Counted from the first letter of the stretch, positions 1 through 11,990 are shown. The stretch: DNA of 64,000 nucleotides from Diphasiastrum complanatum (GCA_029204225.1 CM055106.1:4283242-4347241), one strand, 5' to 3'. Made by a program: numbers and translations. The notes: generated by a model not told the origin, from the sequence alone.

Positions 1-15
1 CATTGATTTCTAACA
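1..15 (-). repeat. Start of Copia 3' LTR (partial)
   Basis: On the minus strand positions 15 to 1 read TGTTAGAAATCAATG, identical to the start of the LTR at 5259. The remainder lies beyond the left edge. Confidence 0.9.
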
Positions 16-27
16 CTCTCCCTCAAT
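16..27 (-). promoter_or_regulatory. Polypurine tract of the Copia element
   Basis: On the minus strand the purine-rich run TTGAGGGAGAG directly precedes the 3' LTR start. This is where plus-strand DNA synthesis is primed in LTR retrotransposons. Confidence 0.8.
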
Positions 28-82
28 GATAAAATTACATTCTTCTATTCCTAGTAGAGTACGAAACTTTTCGAATTTACAT

Positions 83-1052
83 CTACCTAATGGCTTTAGT
101 AAAAATATCTGCCACTTGATCTTCAGATTTACAGAAAACAAGATCAATGGCTCCATCAAGAATCTTCTCTCGAACAAAATAATAATGTATTTCGATGTGC
201 TTGGTTCGAGCATGTAAAACTGGATTTTGGGCAAGGTGAATGCAGCTTTGATTGTCACAAGATATAGTAGTTGCATCCACCTGTGGTTGACCTAAATCCA
301 CAAGCAATCTTTGTAACCATACTGCTTTTTGTGTAGCATTGCTGAGTGCTCAATATTCAGCTTCCGTCGAGGATAAGGCTACTGTAGGTTGCTTTTTGCT
401 GCTCCATGAAACTGCAGCTGTACCATAACTGAATGTATGACCACTGGTAGACCTTCTGTCATCAATATTACCTGCCCAATCAACATCTGTATATCCTATC
501 AATATTGGCACTTCAGGCTGATCATACTTCAAACCAAAATTCAATATCCCTCGAATGTATCTGAGAATACGTTTAGCAGACTTCCAGTGTGTTTGACTAG
601 GATCTTGCATAAATGGACTAACAACACCAACAACATAAGAAATATCAGGTCGTGTGTGTGTCAAATAAATCAAACTACCCACCAGCTGTCTATACAAATA
701 AGCATCCACTTTCTCAGATTCATCATATGCAGTAAGCTTCGTGTTGACATCCATAGGTGTACTCAAAGGCTTACAATCCTGCATATTGAACTTATAAAAC
801 AAATCTCGTGCGTATTTGCTTTGTGTAAGAAAGATCACATTTTTCTTTTTGCCATACTTCAATGCCAAGACAATAGTGCATCAATCCTAGATCGCTCATG
901 TCAAAAGCATTGGAAAGATCTGATTTGATTTCATCAATTAAGCTCTTATTACTTCCTGTAATAATCAAATCATCCACGTACAACACAACGAACACTATAT
1001 CTGAGTCTTGCCGTAGAATGTAAAGATTAGGATCAGCATCACTCTTTACCAT
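83..1052 (-). pseudogene. Copia pol: end of reverse transcriptase and RNase H
   Basis: The upstream part (792-1052) carries the RT active-site box LYVDDLIITG with both aspartates. After a frameshift near 850 the reading continues (350-868) through the Copia RT-RNase H connection (RQLVGSLIYLTHTRPDISY) and the RNase H core (DVDWAGN; ALSSTEAEY). The end (83-307) has the typical Copia RNase H tail with SCDNQSC, HIEIHYYFVRE and VADIFTKA. A further stop lies between 307 and 350. RNase H would remove the RNA template during reverse transcription. The piece is a clear pseudogene. Confidence 0.9.
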
Positions 1053-1070
1053 TTCCCTTCGCTTAAAGTG

Positions 1071-2195
1071 TTAATCAATGCAAGAGTACCATGCCTGTGG
1101 TGCTTGCTTCAATCCATAAATAGCCTTGTTGAGCTTACAAACAAGGTGCTCTCTCTCTGGTTCAATAAATCCTTGAGGTTGTACTAAGTACACCTCTTCA
1201 TCCAGCACTCCATTAAGAAAAGCAGATTTAACATCCATTTGCTGGATCTTCCAACCATAGAAAGCAGAAATAGCAATGACAGAACGTATAGTTACCATCT
1301 TAGCTACGGGTGTGAAGGTTTCCTCAAAATCAATACCTTTCTGCTGCTCAAATCCTCTCGCAACCAACTGTGCTTTGTATTTGTTGAGTTGCCCATCAAC
1401 TCCATATTTGATCTTGTATATCCATTTGCAAGTGATAGGCGTCTTACCATCATGTAGCTCAACCAAGTTCCAAGTCCTATTTTTTGATATAGCTTCCATT
1501 TCTGTTTCCATAGCTTCACACCACTCCTCGTGCTCCTTTGCTTTATCAAAAGTTTTTGGTTCTTGAGCCTTGAGCACAGAACCCATTAGGGCTAGATTCA
1601 TCTCTAATCTTGTAGGAGATTTTCGATTTCTACTTGATCTTCTAAGCTCTCCCTGCTCACTAGATTCGGGAGTATTTCCCTTCTTTGCACCATCTGTGAC
1701 TGGTAAGTACCATTTAGGTACTCTCTTGGGAATTTCAGCATCAGGCTTGCCTTTGTCCAATGGATTTTCTATATCAAAATCCACTTCCTTCTTGAACTGT
1801 ACTTTCACTCCCTCATCAAAAGGTTCAGTGATTACTTCAAATTGTTCACCTCGGCCCATCTCGTCAAATGTAGCATCCCTAGAAATTACAAGCTTCTGTG
1901 CATTTGTGTCATACATCCTGTATGCCTTGGCCTTCTCATCATATCCAAGGAAAATACACTTGATAGCTTTTGCATCCAATTTCCTTCGTTTCTCATCAGG
2001 AATATGAGCATAGGCATCACAACCAAATACTCTCAAATGAGAAATATTAGGTTTCTTTCCAATAACAGCTTCATGAGGTGTCTTACCTTCCACGGATTTT
2101 GTAGGACACCGATTCAGGATGTGCGTAGCTGTGCTACAAGCTTCTGCCCAAAAGGTGTTTGGCAGACCCTTGCTTTTGAGCATCACCCTGGCCAT
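1071..2195 (-). pseudogene. Copia pol: integrase C-terminus and reverse transcriptase N-terminus
   Basis: This open stretch of 374 codons starts in the integrase C-terminal part (NTFWAEACSTATHILNRCP; VFGCDAYAHIPDEKR; FLGYDEKAKAYR). It then passes an acidic linker and enters the Copia RT (WCEAMETEMEAI; CKWIYKIKYGVDG; FEETFTPVAKM). The motif QMDVKSAFLNG carries the first catalytic aspartate of the RT. It shares its frame with the pieces on either side, and a TAA at its end is the only break before the YVDD part. Comparable full-length relatives are the Tnt1-type plant Copia polyproteins. Confidence 0.92.
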
Positions 2196-2352
2196 CTCAA
2201 CAATAGATCTGTTCTTTCGTTCTGCAACTCCATTTTGTTGTGGTGAATAAGGTGTTGTAGTCTGCCTCTTGATCCCTTGATCTTTGCAGAAATCAATAAA
2301 TTCTGTCTAAAAATACTCACCACCTCCATCAGATCTCAAAGTTTTGATGCAA

Positions 2353-3386
2353 CATCATGTTTGCTTTTCAACTAATGCCTTGAATTCCCTGAACTTAGCA
2401 AAAGCATATGATTTCTTGCTTATGAAATAAATCCAAATGCATATGCTATAATCATCAATGAAGGTGATAAAGTAATAGTAGCCACTAAGAGATCTAGTAT
2501 GCATAGGTCCACATAGATCAGTGTGGACAAGATCTAGGATGCCACTGGCTCTCCTTGCTCCACTTTTGAGAAACCTCTCTCTGTGTGGTATTCCCAAAAT
2601 GAAACCTTCACAAATTTTTCCTTCAAAAGAAATATCAGGCAATCCTATATTTAGATTACCTCTTTTGAGAATCTGTAAACTTTGAGCACTAATATGACCA
2701 AATCGTTGATGCCAAAGATCACTTCGACTATCAACCGTGCTTACCATAGCTTGAGCAAAAGATCTCGCATTCAATTTGTAGAGTCGATTCCCGTTGACTC
2801 TAGCTCCTGTAGCAATCACTTTGTAGTGATTCTTGATGTCTTTGACAAGACATTTGTCATTGTCAAACTCAACCATGAGTTGTTGATCAACCATCGTCCC
2901 AACAGTTAGTAGATTGTTAGCTAAGCCAGGTACATATTGCACACTGCTTATTCGCTTTATCTTCTCGCTGGCTAACTTCACTGGTACCACTCCAATTCCT
3001 TTAACAGATAGCAATTTGCCATCGGCTTGTACAACCTCATCACCATTGTGAGTTTCCTTGAGTTCTGAAAACCACTCTTTCCTTGAAGTCATGTGCTTGG
3101 ATGCACCACTACCAATATACAAGGTATCCTTGGTTTCATCACTTGTCATTAATGCTATAACGAACAAGTTTGAATTCTTACTTGTATCATCTTCATATTG
3201 ATCATCATCGTATTGATGTTGATCAGCATAAGTATCTTCATAATAATCATCATCAAATTGATGTTGATTAGTATAATTGTCTGCTTGCCATTTGCCTTTT
3301 CTTTGTTCTATCTCCTTCTGTTTCTTGAAGCATTCACGCTCCCAATGGCCAGGTTTGTTGCAATATCTACAATTTCCAGGTTTATT
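2353..3386 (-). pseudogene. Copia pol: zinc knuckle, protease and integrase core
   Basis: A nucleocapsid zinc knuckle CX2CX4HX4C (CRYCNKPGHWEREC) lies at 3330-3371, followed by an Asp-rich spacer. Then comes the retropepsin site, which reads IGSGASKHM where Copia elements have a DSGAS core, so the catalytic Asp is replaced by Gly. The GAG-pre-integrase motif (LWHQRFGHIS) and the integrase core (HTDLCGPM; FITFIDDYS) follow. Stops at 2353-2355 and just after it interrupt the rest of the core (SDGGGEY is readable beyond them). The frame is continuous with gag except for a TAA at 3387. Confidence 0.9.
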
Positions 3387-4166
3387 TTACTTGGAATAGC
3401 CGCGTCCTTGACCTCGGCCTTGATTCCAATTGCCTCGATTTGGGCCATCATTCAATTGTTCTTGAAATTGTTGGACTGATCCATGATATGAGTTTCCACC
3501 TCTTGATTGGTGTCTTCCACGACCAAATCTGCCAACACATCCTCTCACTGCAAGAGCTTGATCAAATCCCCTGTTGCGATGACTCAAGTTCTCTTGACGT
3601 TGTTCTTCCTGCAAAAGCAATCCACCAAACTCTTCAGAGGTTGGAAGATTTTCCCATGTGGCTATACTTGTCACAAACATTTGATGTGACTCACTCAAAC
3701 AATTCAATGTCAACTGCACGATCTCATGATCCTGTACTCGCTCTCCAACTGCTGCTAATTGGTCACAAATCTCTTTGATCTTCAGTAGGTGATCAGCAAC
3801 AGTTGCACCATCATCCATCTGCAATGTGTGCAGCTTCATCTTCAGGAATAGCACTCGAGATGTGTTTGTGGTCTCAAACAATGCCTTCAACATATCCCAT
3901 GCTTCTTTTGGTCCTTCTGAATCCGAAGTGTAGGGAATAATTGCATCTCTAACTGATAAGTTGATAACATTTTGTGCTTTCTGTTTTCTTCTGTCGAATG
4001 TCCGCTGATCTTCTTCAATCACTGGCCTTGTCTCTTCACCTGTCACAATCTCCCATAGCTCCTTTTCCATCAAAATGTTTTTCAGTTTGAATTTCCAAAC
4101 TACATAGTTGCCGGCTCCTTCCAATTTGCTTGACTCATTGAGGACACTCTCGCTTAGAGTTGCCAT
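3387..4166 (-). pseudogene. Copia gag (capsid)
   Basis: The 259-codon ORF starts at the first ATG after the leader (MATLSESVLNESSKL) and looks like a Copia capsid protein. It has the motif LEGAGNYVVWKFKLKNIL near residues 15-32, KEAWDMLKALFE near 105, a helical middle part and a Gly/Arg/Gln-rich end (GRGRHQSRGG). Gag proteins assemble into virus-like particles that package the element RNA. A TAA separates the gag end from the zinc knuckle, which continues in the same frame; the stop is therefore probably a decay mutation, not the natural end of gag. Confidence 0.88.
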
Positions 4167-4240
4167 TACTGAACAGATGAGTCCAAATCAAGTAATTTAT
4201 CACACTACAAAACTGTATATATTTTTGGTTATACACCTGA

Positions 4241-4466
4241 TATCGGAATGGAGCGCGGAAGTACGGCTGCTTAGGATCCTCCTTAACTTGTGCGCGTGGA
4301 TCCAATATTGGAGCATGCGATATCGGACTGGAGTGTGGATGTACAACTACTCAAAATTTTCTTTAGCTCGTGCGCTTGGATCCGATATCGGTACGGACTG
4401 GAGCGCGGATGTACGACTGCTCGGGTTTCTCTTCAGCTAGCGTGCTTGGATCTGATATTGGTACGG
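4241..4466 (-). repeat. Three imperfect tandem repeats in the Copia leader
   Basis: About three units of 70-80 bp each begin with a word like 'tatcggactggagcgcggatgt' split over 4241, 4321 and 4386, and each contains 'gtgcgcttggatcc'. They lie between PBS and gag, in the untranslated leader. Their role is unknown; leader repeats can influence packaging or transcription. Confidence 0.8.
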
Positions 4467-4990
4467 GTATAAAAAAAGAGAGAATATAGGAGCTTTTAGA
4501 GAGAATATTCTAGATTTCGTACTTTGGCGCGGTGGCTACGCTGCCTCCTCTTTGCTTAGATTTCGAAACGAGTGATCGTTCAAACAGACAGATATCAGTA
4601 TGTGAAAGGTATGAAGCCTCAAAGCTCTAAATGGCACTACTAGAAACTGTCTGGTTGATTTGCAGTACTCCAAACAAACAAATGAGAGATTTCTTGGCGC
4701 AACTCTCTGACAATGACACTTCTCACAAAGACTAAAAAAAAATTGTAAAAATTTTCCCACTCAACAAATTTTCAATCTGTCTGATACTGCCCTGACCTTT
4801 CCGATGCCTCCGGGCTTCGTTCCCCAGTAATAACTGTGAGCTCCAAAACCTGCAAAATATATCAAAAAGAATTTCTTTCAGCCGTTTTTTTTTTGTCTCT
4901 CCAAGCTTACACCTCTTGTGAAGGACTTTTTCACTTTGTTGCGGAGCCTGTGACAAGCTGTATCCACTGATCAGGCACGCAGGACTATCG

Positions 4991-5004
4991 TAGCTCTGAT
5001 ACCA
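4991..5004 (-). promoter_or_regulatory. Primer-binding site of the Copia element (tRNA-iMet type)
   Basis: On the minus strand TGGTATCAGAGCTA follows the LTR end (...TTGACA) without a gap. TGGTATCAGAGC is the standard plant retrotransposon PBS, complementary to the 3' end of initiator-Met tRNA. Confidence 0.92.
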
Positions 5005-5259
5005 TGTCAATAATCAGATATGCAACATCAAGCATTCACCATAAGCAATCACCAAAGAAGCCAGAAGAAGAACACGCACTATCAATCTATCACACTGCAA
5101 CATTCTAAATGTAAAATGTACATATAAACCTTGAACCCTGATAGAGAGGGAGAACTTAGGAGTAGACTACTAGACTAGCCAACGGCTAGTTACAGCTAGT
5201 AATAAAGTACATCATAAACAATAACTTGTAACAATGAAATTTATCATTGATTTCTAACA
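5005..5259 (-). repeat. Copia 5' LTR, 255 bp
   Basis: It begins TGTTAGAAATCAATGA (minus strand, from 5259) and ends ...TTATTGACA at 5005, the usual TG...CA form. It would carry the element's promoter. No second full copy lies in the window for an age estimate. Confidence 0.9.
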
Positions 5260-7600
5260 TTTATGAAATCGAGCACACAAGCTGAGTATCGCCAATTGTG
5301 GTGGTACCAAAGAAAAATGGTAAACTTCGTGTCTGCGTGAATTTAAAGAAACTTAATGATCAAATAAAGAAAGATCACTTCCCATTATCTCTGACCACAC
5401 AAATCCTAAAAGATATGTCAGGAGTAGAAGATTTTAGCTTTCTGGACAGTTTTAGTGGCTTTCTTAGTCCAAATTGCTCCTGAAGATTGTTTCAAAATGA
5501 CATTTGGTTTGGCACATTCGCATATCAAGTTATGCCATTCGATCTATGCTATGCCCCATCCACATTCCAAAGGGTGATGCAACGAGCTTTCAAGGATCTG
5601 TTACACAAGAATCTAGAGATTTATCTCGATGATCTTGGTGTACATTCTTCTGCAGATAAGCATATCGATGCCCTTGAACAAGTGTTCATTCACTGTCAAA
5701 GATTTGGAATTTCATTGAATCCTGAAAAGTGCCAAATCTGGGTTACCATGGTGTGGTATTGGGCCATATCATTTCTCAAAATGGTATAGCCACTGATCCT
5801 GAAAAGATCAGAGTGATTCTAGAAATGCCCTTGCTAGGTACAATGAAACAAATTTATGTCTTTCTAGGCCACATGGTTATTATCGTATTTTTATACTACA
5901 CTATGTCGATAAAGCGCAGTTAGTATACAATATTGTTACTGATCCACGGTGATCAGAAGAATAGATTAAAGCGTTCAAAGACCTCAAACAGGCTTTAATC
6001 ACCGCACCAATTCTTCGTGTGCCTGATTACAATAAGGAGTTCCATGTGCATACGAATGCTAGTAACTATGCCATTGGTGCTGTTTTAACACAACCCGGAG
6101 AATTCGAAAAGGGTTTCCCAATCCATTTTCTAAGTCGTCAGTTGGTTCCAGCTAAGGTTAACTATTCACTATAGACATAGAAGCACTAGCAATGGTCTAT
6201 GTTGTTCAACAATTTCATCATTATTTGCTAGGCCAGCTTTTTGTCTTTTATACCGACCATCATGCTCTTCTTTATCTATTGAATAAACCATGCAAAATAG
6301 GATGAATTGCACAATGGTTGTTGATACTTTTAGAATTCAACTTTCGAGTTGTTATTCGAAAGGGGTCACAACATTTTTTGGCTGACCATATTTCACGATT
6401 ATCCAATGTTGAAGCATCTGATGAGCCAATAAATGATGAGTTACCAAATGAGTGTCTATTTTATATAGATGCGACACAGTTATGGGCAGATGATAGCACT
6501 AGATATCTGGCCACTGGGGGATAGATCTTCAGTTGACAAAACCGCAAAAAATAAAACTCATCATGAAATCCTTGCCATATCATTTTATTGCGAGAAAATT
6601 TTATAAGGTAAATGTTGACGGTATTAGACATCGTTTTGCACATGAATCTGAAGTTTGACAGATGATTGCCTTTACACACGAGGGTATTGGGGGTGGACAT
6701 TACTTCTTCGATGCTACTACTGGCAATACTTCTAGCAGGAGACACCCATGCTTATGTCAAAGTTTGTGATGTTTGTCAATGCGCAAAGAATATTCAGAAA
6801 GCTGATCACAATCTCCTTACTCCAATACTTGAAAGTGACGTATTTCACAAAATGGGGTATTGATTTTGTTGCACCTATTAGTCCAGCAGCATGTGGCACT
6901 CAATCATGATACATCCTGATTGCCACTGATTATGCAACCAAATGGATAGATGCTAGAGCAACAAGAAAAGTAGACGCAAAATCCGTAGCACGCTTCCTCT
7001 ATGATAACATTATCACTCGATTTGGCTGCTCAATAGATCTTGTTAGTGATCAAGATTCTCATTTCCTAAATGAAGTAATCAACAGTCTACTGACTCATTA
7101 CTTTGTTATACACCGAAAGAGTATCCTGTACTATCCTAGATGCAATGGACTAGCTGAATCTACAAATAAAATGATTTGTATGGTCTTAACCAAGATAGTA
7201 GAAACAACTCGATCAGACTGGGAAACGAAGCTATTTTCTATTATCTGGGCATATTGAACAATGTCGAAACGAGCCACGAGATGGAAAACACCATTTGAGC
7301 TGGTATATGGCCAAGAGGTTGTTATGCCAGTAGAATTTTTAATTCCTTCCATATGCGTCACTTTAGCATATGTCATTGACTTGTTTGACGATAGTGCTTA
7401 TCAACCCAAATTCAGAATAGACTCTTTACGTTGACAAAACTATGTGAAACATGACTTATATCCTATCATGCACAATTGATTCACTATGCGTACGGATGGT
7501 ACCAAAAATTCGATCGACATAACTGCATCCTCTGACCATAGACAAGTTGAAAATCACGATTGTCTCTTTACCAAATTGTTTATGTTGTATTGGCATGGTG
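5260..7600 (+). pseudogene. Ty3/Gypsy pol remnant (RT, RNase H, integrase), non-chromovirus type
   Basis: RT pieces at 5298-5790 include VVPKKNGKLRVCVNLKKLN, VMPFDLCYAPSTFQRVMQ and the active site YLDDLGVHS. RNase H pieces follow (HVHTNASNYAIGAVLTQ near 6045; YTDHHALLYLL near 6250). Integrase pieces begin near 6730 with a CDVCQ zinc half, then ATDYATKWIDARATRK, LVSDQDSHFLN and PRCNGLAESTNKM, so all three positions of the D,D,E triad are still readable. Several stops and frameshifts break the frame. The wording resembles the Athila/Tat side of plant Gypsy elements; no chromodomain is seen. Its gag is expected left of the window because the Copia element splits it. Confidence 0.88.
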
Positions 7601-8520
7601 ATGTTGCTTTGCTTACTTTCCCAGGCTGCCCCTACATTGAGTACTTCATTTGATTCTTCAAACTTGGCACAAAAGAGTGGCTCCTGGTGGGCTGTTGGTT
7701 CAATCTAAGTCAATTTCTCCACTAATACTTCTTTTGCTTTTGGCACCAGCTTAAGAAATTCTCCCAATGTAATATCCATCTTGCTAGAAAGAATATTCAC
7801 GATCAGTTATGTTGCGGCGCTTCACGTTCTATCATCTTGAAGGGTTCTTCATGACGATGCAACTGAGTATTAACATTTGTTCGTGGATTATGTACTACGA
7901 CTGCAGCTTTAGTGACTTCCAAGGCCTCTTCTTCTCGCAACTGTTTAATCCACTACCTCATGTTTTGGTATTTTTTCTTTTTCTAAGTTGAGATTCGGAT
8001 ACATCCCTGATGTAGTAGGTATATCAGTAGATGGCACATATTCAGCAGGCGCTGGATCAATAGCAAAAACTTTCTACTTCTAAGCTCCGGTAACAACCAT
8101 CAATGGTACACTTGGTTCAGTAAGCTGGGCTACTGGTCTTTGCTTGATTGTAATCACATTCAAAAGAGTAGTTACCAGTGGTGGTTTTGGTCTTGCTGGA
8201 CAATCCTTGTAACAATGTCCATAAATGCACTCTCAACAAAATGGGACAAACTTGCCCTTGTTAGACATTTCGCAACTCTGTGCTTTTCGCCACATGCAAA
8301 GCATCCAAGTGGTGCTCTAGTCCATTGTTGAGCCTGTTGTTGTTGTGTAGTGGCGTAGATAGCATATTGTTCTGAAGGACCAATATCTTGATTAGTATTG
8401 TAATTCCATTGCTCATTACCAGCTAAGGAGTCTAGTTCTATTAGATTCGTAGGAGGAGCATGTTGTGCTGATGGAACTGGCAAAGCTAGTCGTTCAGGAT
8501 ATTTAAGGCCATGGTTTTAA
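7600..8520 (-). pseudogene. Inverted Gypsy gag remnant with zinc knuckle
   Basis: On the minus strand an open stretch at 8172-8483 holds a Gln-rich segment (ATTQQQQAQQWTRAP) followed by a zinc knuckle CFACGEKHRVAKC at 8265-8303. Spacing is CX2CX3HX4C, one residue shorter than the standard knuckle; the Gypsy gag at 49581 has the same short spacing. Downstream on the same strand to about 7600 only degenerate sequence is readable. The orientation is opposite to the pol remnant beside it, so it is either a separate insertion or a local inversion. Confidence 0.6.
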
Positions 8521-8699
8521 GCCTGTTTCTTAGGATCAGGTCCATTTAGGTAGTAGGTTCCCGATATTGAAGCTTAGAATATTTTTGCAGGATAATCCGA
8601 GGATTAAACGAGCAAAAAGTTGTTTCATGTCTCGTGGAGTTGCACAGATGACAAATAATATTCGTCATACGTCTTTTCATTGTTGGACACTCATTTATG

Positions 8700-10400
8700 G
8701 TGTGATTCCCCAAACAAATTGCACACTAGACATTTTTTTTTGACTAGGAAACATCTTAGCAAAATTTTCATCTACTTGTTGCTCTTCCAATGCTTTCATC
8801 TTCTCATCGAACTGACAAAACTAAATGTTTCTACCCACAAAGCTTTGTTAGCTTTCGAGTTCAAGTCTACAGAAATACAAGGGAACTGCCCACAAGCAAA
8901 AACAGCCCAAGACCATGACCGCCACATAATGGTTTAACCTGAAGGAGCTCAAAGGCGAAGGTCGGATGTTTTGGCGAAGGCAAAGCCGAACAACACCTGA
9001 AGATCGAAAGGCGACGGTTCTTCATGCTCCAAGTACAAATCAAGCAAGTACCAGGAGGAGAACCTCCTCCACGGACGATGCTGACGGAACTCGGAACACC
9101 GTTGGAATGTGCCTAACCAGCCGTTCTTGTAATCATAGATTAGCTTAAACCTTTTTCTCTCTAATTTTATAAACAGATCAAACACGAGAGAATAGGTTGA
9201 ACATCAAATTGGTTGAGTACCAATGTGAGCTAGGCATAAAACTGCCAACCGATGTCCAAAAGTCTGCTAGTAAGCGAGACTGTCTGATACTATTCGTGAG
9301 AGACATAGCTTCTCTTGTGCTGATGCATTGTGTGGGTTTGTCACATAGCGCTCTCAGAAAAAAAGATCATTGATAATACAGTAGCTTAAATGCACATGTA
9401 GTTTTATCTTGAATGATCTCCTCCCTATCTATATCAAACGTCTTTGCAAATCACTAACGATAATGAGATTGGATCTAGATTTTTCAATCAATTCCTATCT
9501 CTGATAAGAGAATGGTGATCTGTATGGCTTCCCCTGTTCAATAATCAAATTAGATTTCAAACAAGAAAATCCACTCAAATCAAGCAAGATATCTCCCAAT
9601 TTAATCTTAAAATGCAATTTTAATCCTGTTATGCCAAAACAAGATGCCTAAATGCAAGCTATATCCATCAATGCATGCTAAAAACTGAAAATTGGTGTAG
9701 CTCTCCGACAACATTGCCAAAATTTAGTGGGCATTTTCTATCCTTCTCTCAACCCTAGATCCAAGCACACAAGCATCAAGGAGATGATGAAGATTAACTA
9801 GTTGTCATGCGGAGATTTGTTCACATGAGAGCGATGGCATATTTCATAATCCAGCAAGTGCATATGATTCATTTCTAACACTAAGATCCATTAACACCAA
9901 GCATTAACACTACAACCATTAACACTAGATCCACAACAATGATTGAGACTTACTCTTCTCTCTCTCCCTTTCTCTCTCACAAAAAGCATAAGAATGATCA
10001 ATCTAAATAAATATCAACTCTAATAATTAGCAAATCCAAAGAAAAACATGAGAGTTAGAGGATGAAAGATGGAGAGCAAGGACATTCCATATCCATTCCA
10101 TAAGAGGGCCAACCTGCTTGTATCGAAATGAAGAGAACATGTACAAATGATTCGAAACTACATATAGTGGATTTTAGGGCTTTGGCCTCAAATCCTATTG
10201 GCCAATTTCTACCTCCCTAACTATGAAGTTTAGAGGGAACCATTTTGAAAGTTGGTGGGAACTTCTTTTATTCACTAACTTGACTATTAGGTCCTGTGAC
10301 ATTAAAAGTCCCGCAACTTCTAGAGTTGATTGGTTGCTTCCACTTGGTTGGGTGGTTTCTCCATTGTGTTTGTCTTGTAAGCAAGATCTTGAGGAGCTTG
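8700..10400. other. No gene recognised
   Basis: This is AT-rich sequence with only short chance ORFs. A small GC-richer patch at 8950-9130 has no recognisable coding content. Nothing else can be supported here. Confidence 0.6.
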
Positions 10401-10409
10401 CCCTTATAG

Positions 10410-10421
10410 TGGTATCAGAGC
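10410..10421 (+). promoter_or_regulatory. Primer-binding-site-like sequence, orphan
   Basis: The 12-base word TGGTATCAGAGC matches the tRNA-iMet PBS. The upstream 300 bp could be a decayed LTR, but no matching LTR copy or gag follows, so it is best read as a relic of a retrotransposon 5' end. Confidence 0.45.
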
Positions 10422-11064
10422 AAGGCTTATGAAGATCGAGAAACTTGGAGTGGTGGTGCTTTCCATTGGAATTTTGGTGGAGATCAACTAGTATTCTCAT
10501 CTAGGTGGTGGAACAAGTGTGCAAGTTGGTGGATCTTCCCAATTTCAATTTGCATGTTACTAAGGTCCATGTCTCTCTTGATTTTTTTGTGGTTATGGTG
10601 AATTGTCCTAGAAAGCCAATTTGTGTTGCTTTCTTGGAGCTTTTTCTTGTGTAGCTCAAATTTTGTATTGATCTGAATTTTCCAACAAGTATACTTTCAT
10701 ATTAAGGATGAAATTAATAATGCATGCCGGATCTTTCAATGATTTATGATTCTAGGCTATGTTTTGGTCAAAATTGCTTGGTTTTTTATGTTTTTTGACA
10801 CAAAATAGAAAGTAATAACCAAAATCCAGCAAGGTCAAATCAATTAGATGGCTACAATTAAATTTGGTCGTCTGAATTTTTGCAATTTTGTAAGTAAAAT
10901 TGGCAAATTTGAAATTGTTTGGATTGCATGCTAGTCAATTTCCTATTTTGTGGTACTTTGCTTGCATGGATTGATTGCATGTTGATTCTAGATCTCAAGA
11001 ACTTCCCTAGCAGTGGTAAGGTCTCCAGGCAGCTGAATTTGAAGGGGTTTCTTCATCTTCTCTT

Positions 11065-11400
11065 TCATGGTATGGCCACAAGGTTGTGGCTTCGGAGGAG
11101 TGAGGTGTGTGGATGAGGAAGTGGTGGCACATCATGGAGGATCTCATCGTTGATTTGAAAGATTGTTTCCTCTTCACAGAGGTCCCATGGATAATTTGAT
11201 CGTTTGACCCAGTATAGCTTGCTATCAGGTTTTTCGACCGTAACCTTGGCAACTGGTTCTACTTTGGATGACTGCTGCAGAAAGGTCTTGAGTGGAAGTG
11301 CCTCCATGTAGTTGAGGATCTGAATATCAGAAATGTCCAAATCATCTGGCAATTCTGAATTCGTGAGACATTCTCATCATCTATGAATAAATCTTCTGAT
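11065..11400 (-). pseudogene. Unassigned minus-strand ORF fragment beside a probable LTR
   Basis: A 95-codon open stretch (DDLDISDIQILNYMEALPL...) and an overlapping frame upstream (SEDLFIDDENVSRIQN) look like one frameshifted acidic protein piece. The wording is loosely like the linker between RNase H and integrase in some Gypsy polyproteins, but this is weak. It was not otherwise recognised. Confidence 0.3.
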
Positions 11401-11433
11401 TCATCAGTAAGTAGCCATGCAACATTTAACAAT

Positions 11434-11990
11434 TGTTGGGGGTATTCCCAACAAAGTGTAAATAAATAAAATCCTCCAATAAAATGTGTTGCGAGGGCAT
11501 GGCATCCTGCGTGTATAAGTCCATGGCCCAATGAGCACGCAATTGAAGTTGTAAATAAAATAAACTTGACTTGGGCCTTGTAATTAAAATAAAACTAGAG
11601 GCCCAATGTCATTTTTAAACTTAGAGATCACTTTTTAGAGTTGGATCCAAATTGGGACTCTTGTGATTTCTAATGTACTTTTTGTGGACCCTTAGATCAA
11701 GTTGGGTCCAAGATGAATGGTTAGGATCATTGTGAATATTAACCAATAAGATTGAGGGGCAAGGGCCTTTCCCATTTTATAAAAAGGCACCATTTGTACA
11801 CTATTTTCATGCTTAATGAGAAGGAGGAAACTCTACCATTTTTGGAAGAGAAGCATCCTCATTTGCTATTCACTACTTGCTATTGCTCTTGGTTGCGTTT
11901 TCTATCGCTTTCTATTTCCATGTTTTATTGTTTGCCATAGTGAATGTTTTTCCATTAGCAAGCATAAGGAGCATTTGAGCTAACCTCCAC
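11434..11990 (+). repeat. Probable solo LTR
   Basis: It begins TGTTGGGGGTATTCCCAACA, a TG start within a short inverted repeat, as many plant LTRs do. It contains a TATA-like box (ttttataaaaagg near 11777) and then pyrimidine-rich transcribed-looking sequence. No PBS or gag follows, and the right end is not certain. Confidence 0.45.

Larger units (their letters stand above)
1..5259 (-). mobile_element. Ty1/Copia LTR retrotransposon, 3' LTR cut by window edge
   Basis: The element reads right to left. A 255-bp 5' LTR (TGTTAGAAAT...TTGACA) lies at 5005-5259, with a tRNA-iMet PBS directly inside it. Then come a ~0.8 kb leader, gag, protease, integrase, reverse transcriptase and RNase H in the Copia order, a purine tract, and the first 15 bases of the 3' LTR at the window edge. 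Gag to mid-RT lies in one reading frame, broken by stop codons near 3387, 2355, 2310 and 1071 and by a frameshift near 850. The element therefore cannot encode its proteins now. The base after 5259 resumes a Gypsy RT, so this element inserted into an older Gypsy copy; 'tttat' after 5259 is a candidate target-site duplication whose partner lies outside the window. Confidence 0.93.

Noticed and set aside
10410-10421. tRNA gene suggested by the tRNA-like word
   Set aside because: Only the 12-base PBS complement is present; no cloverleaf sequence around it.
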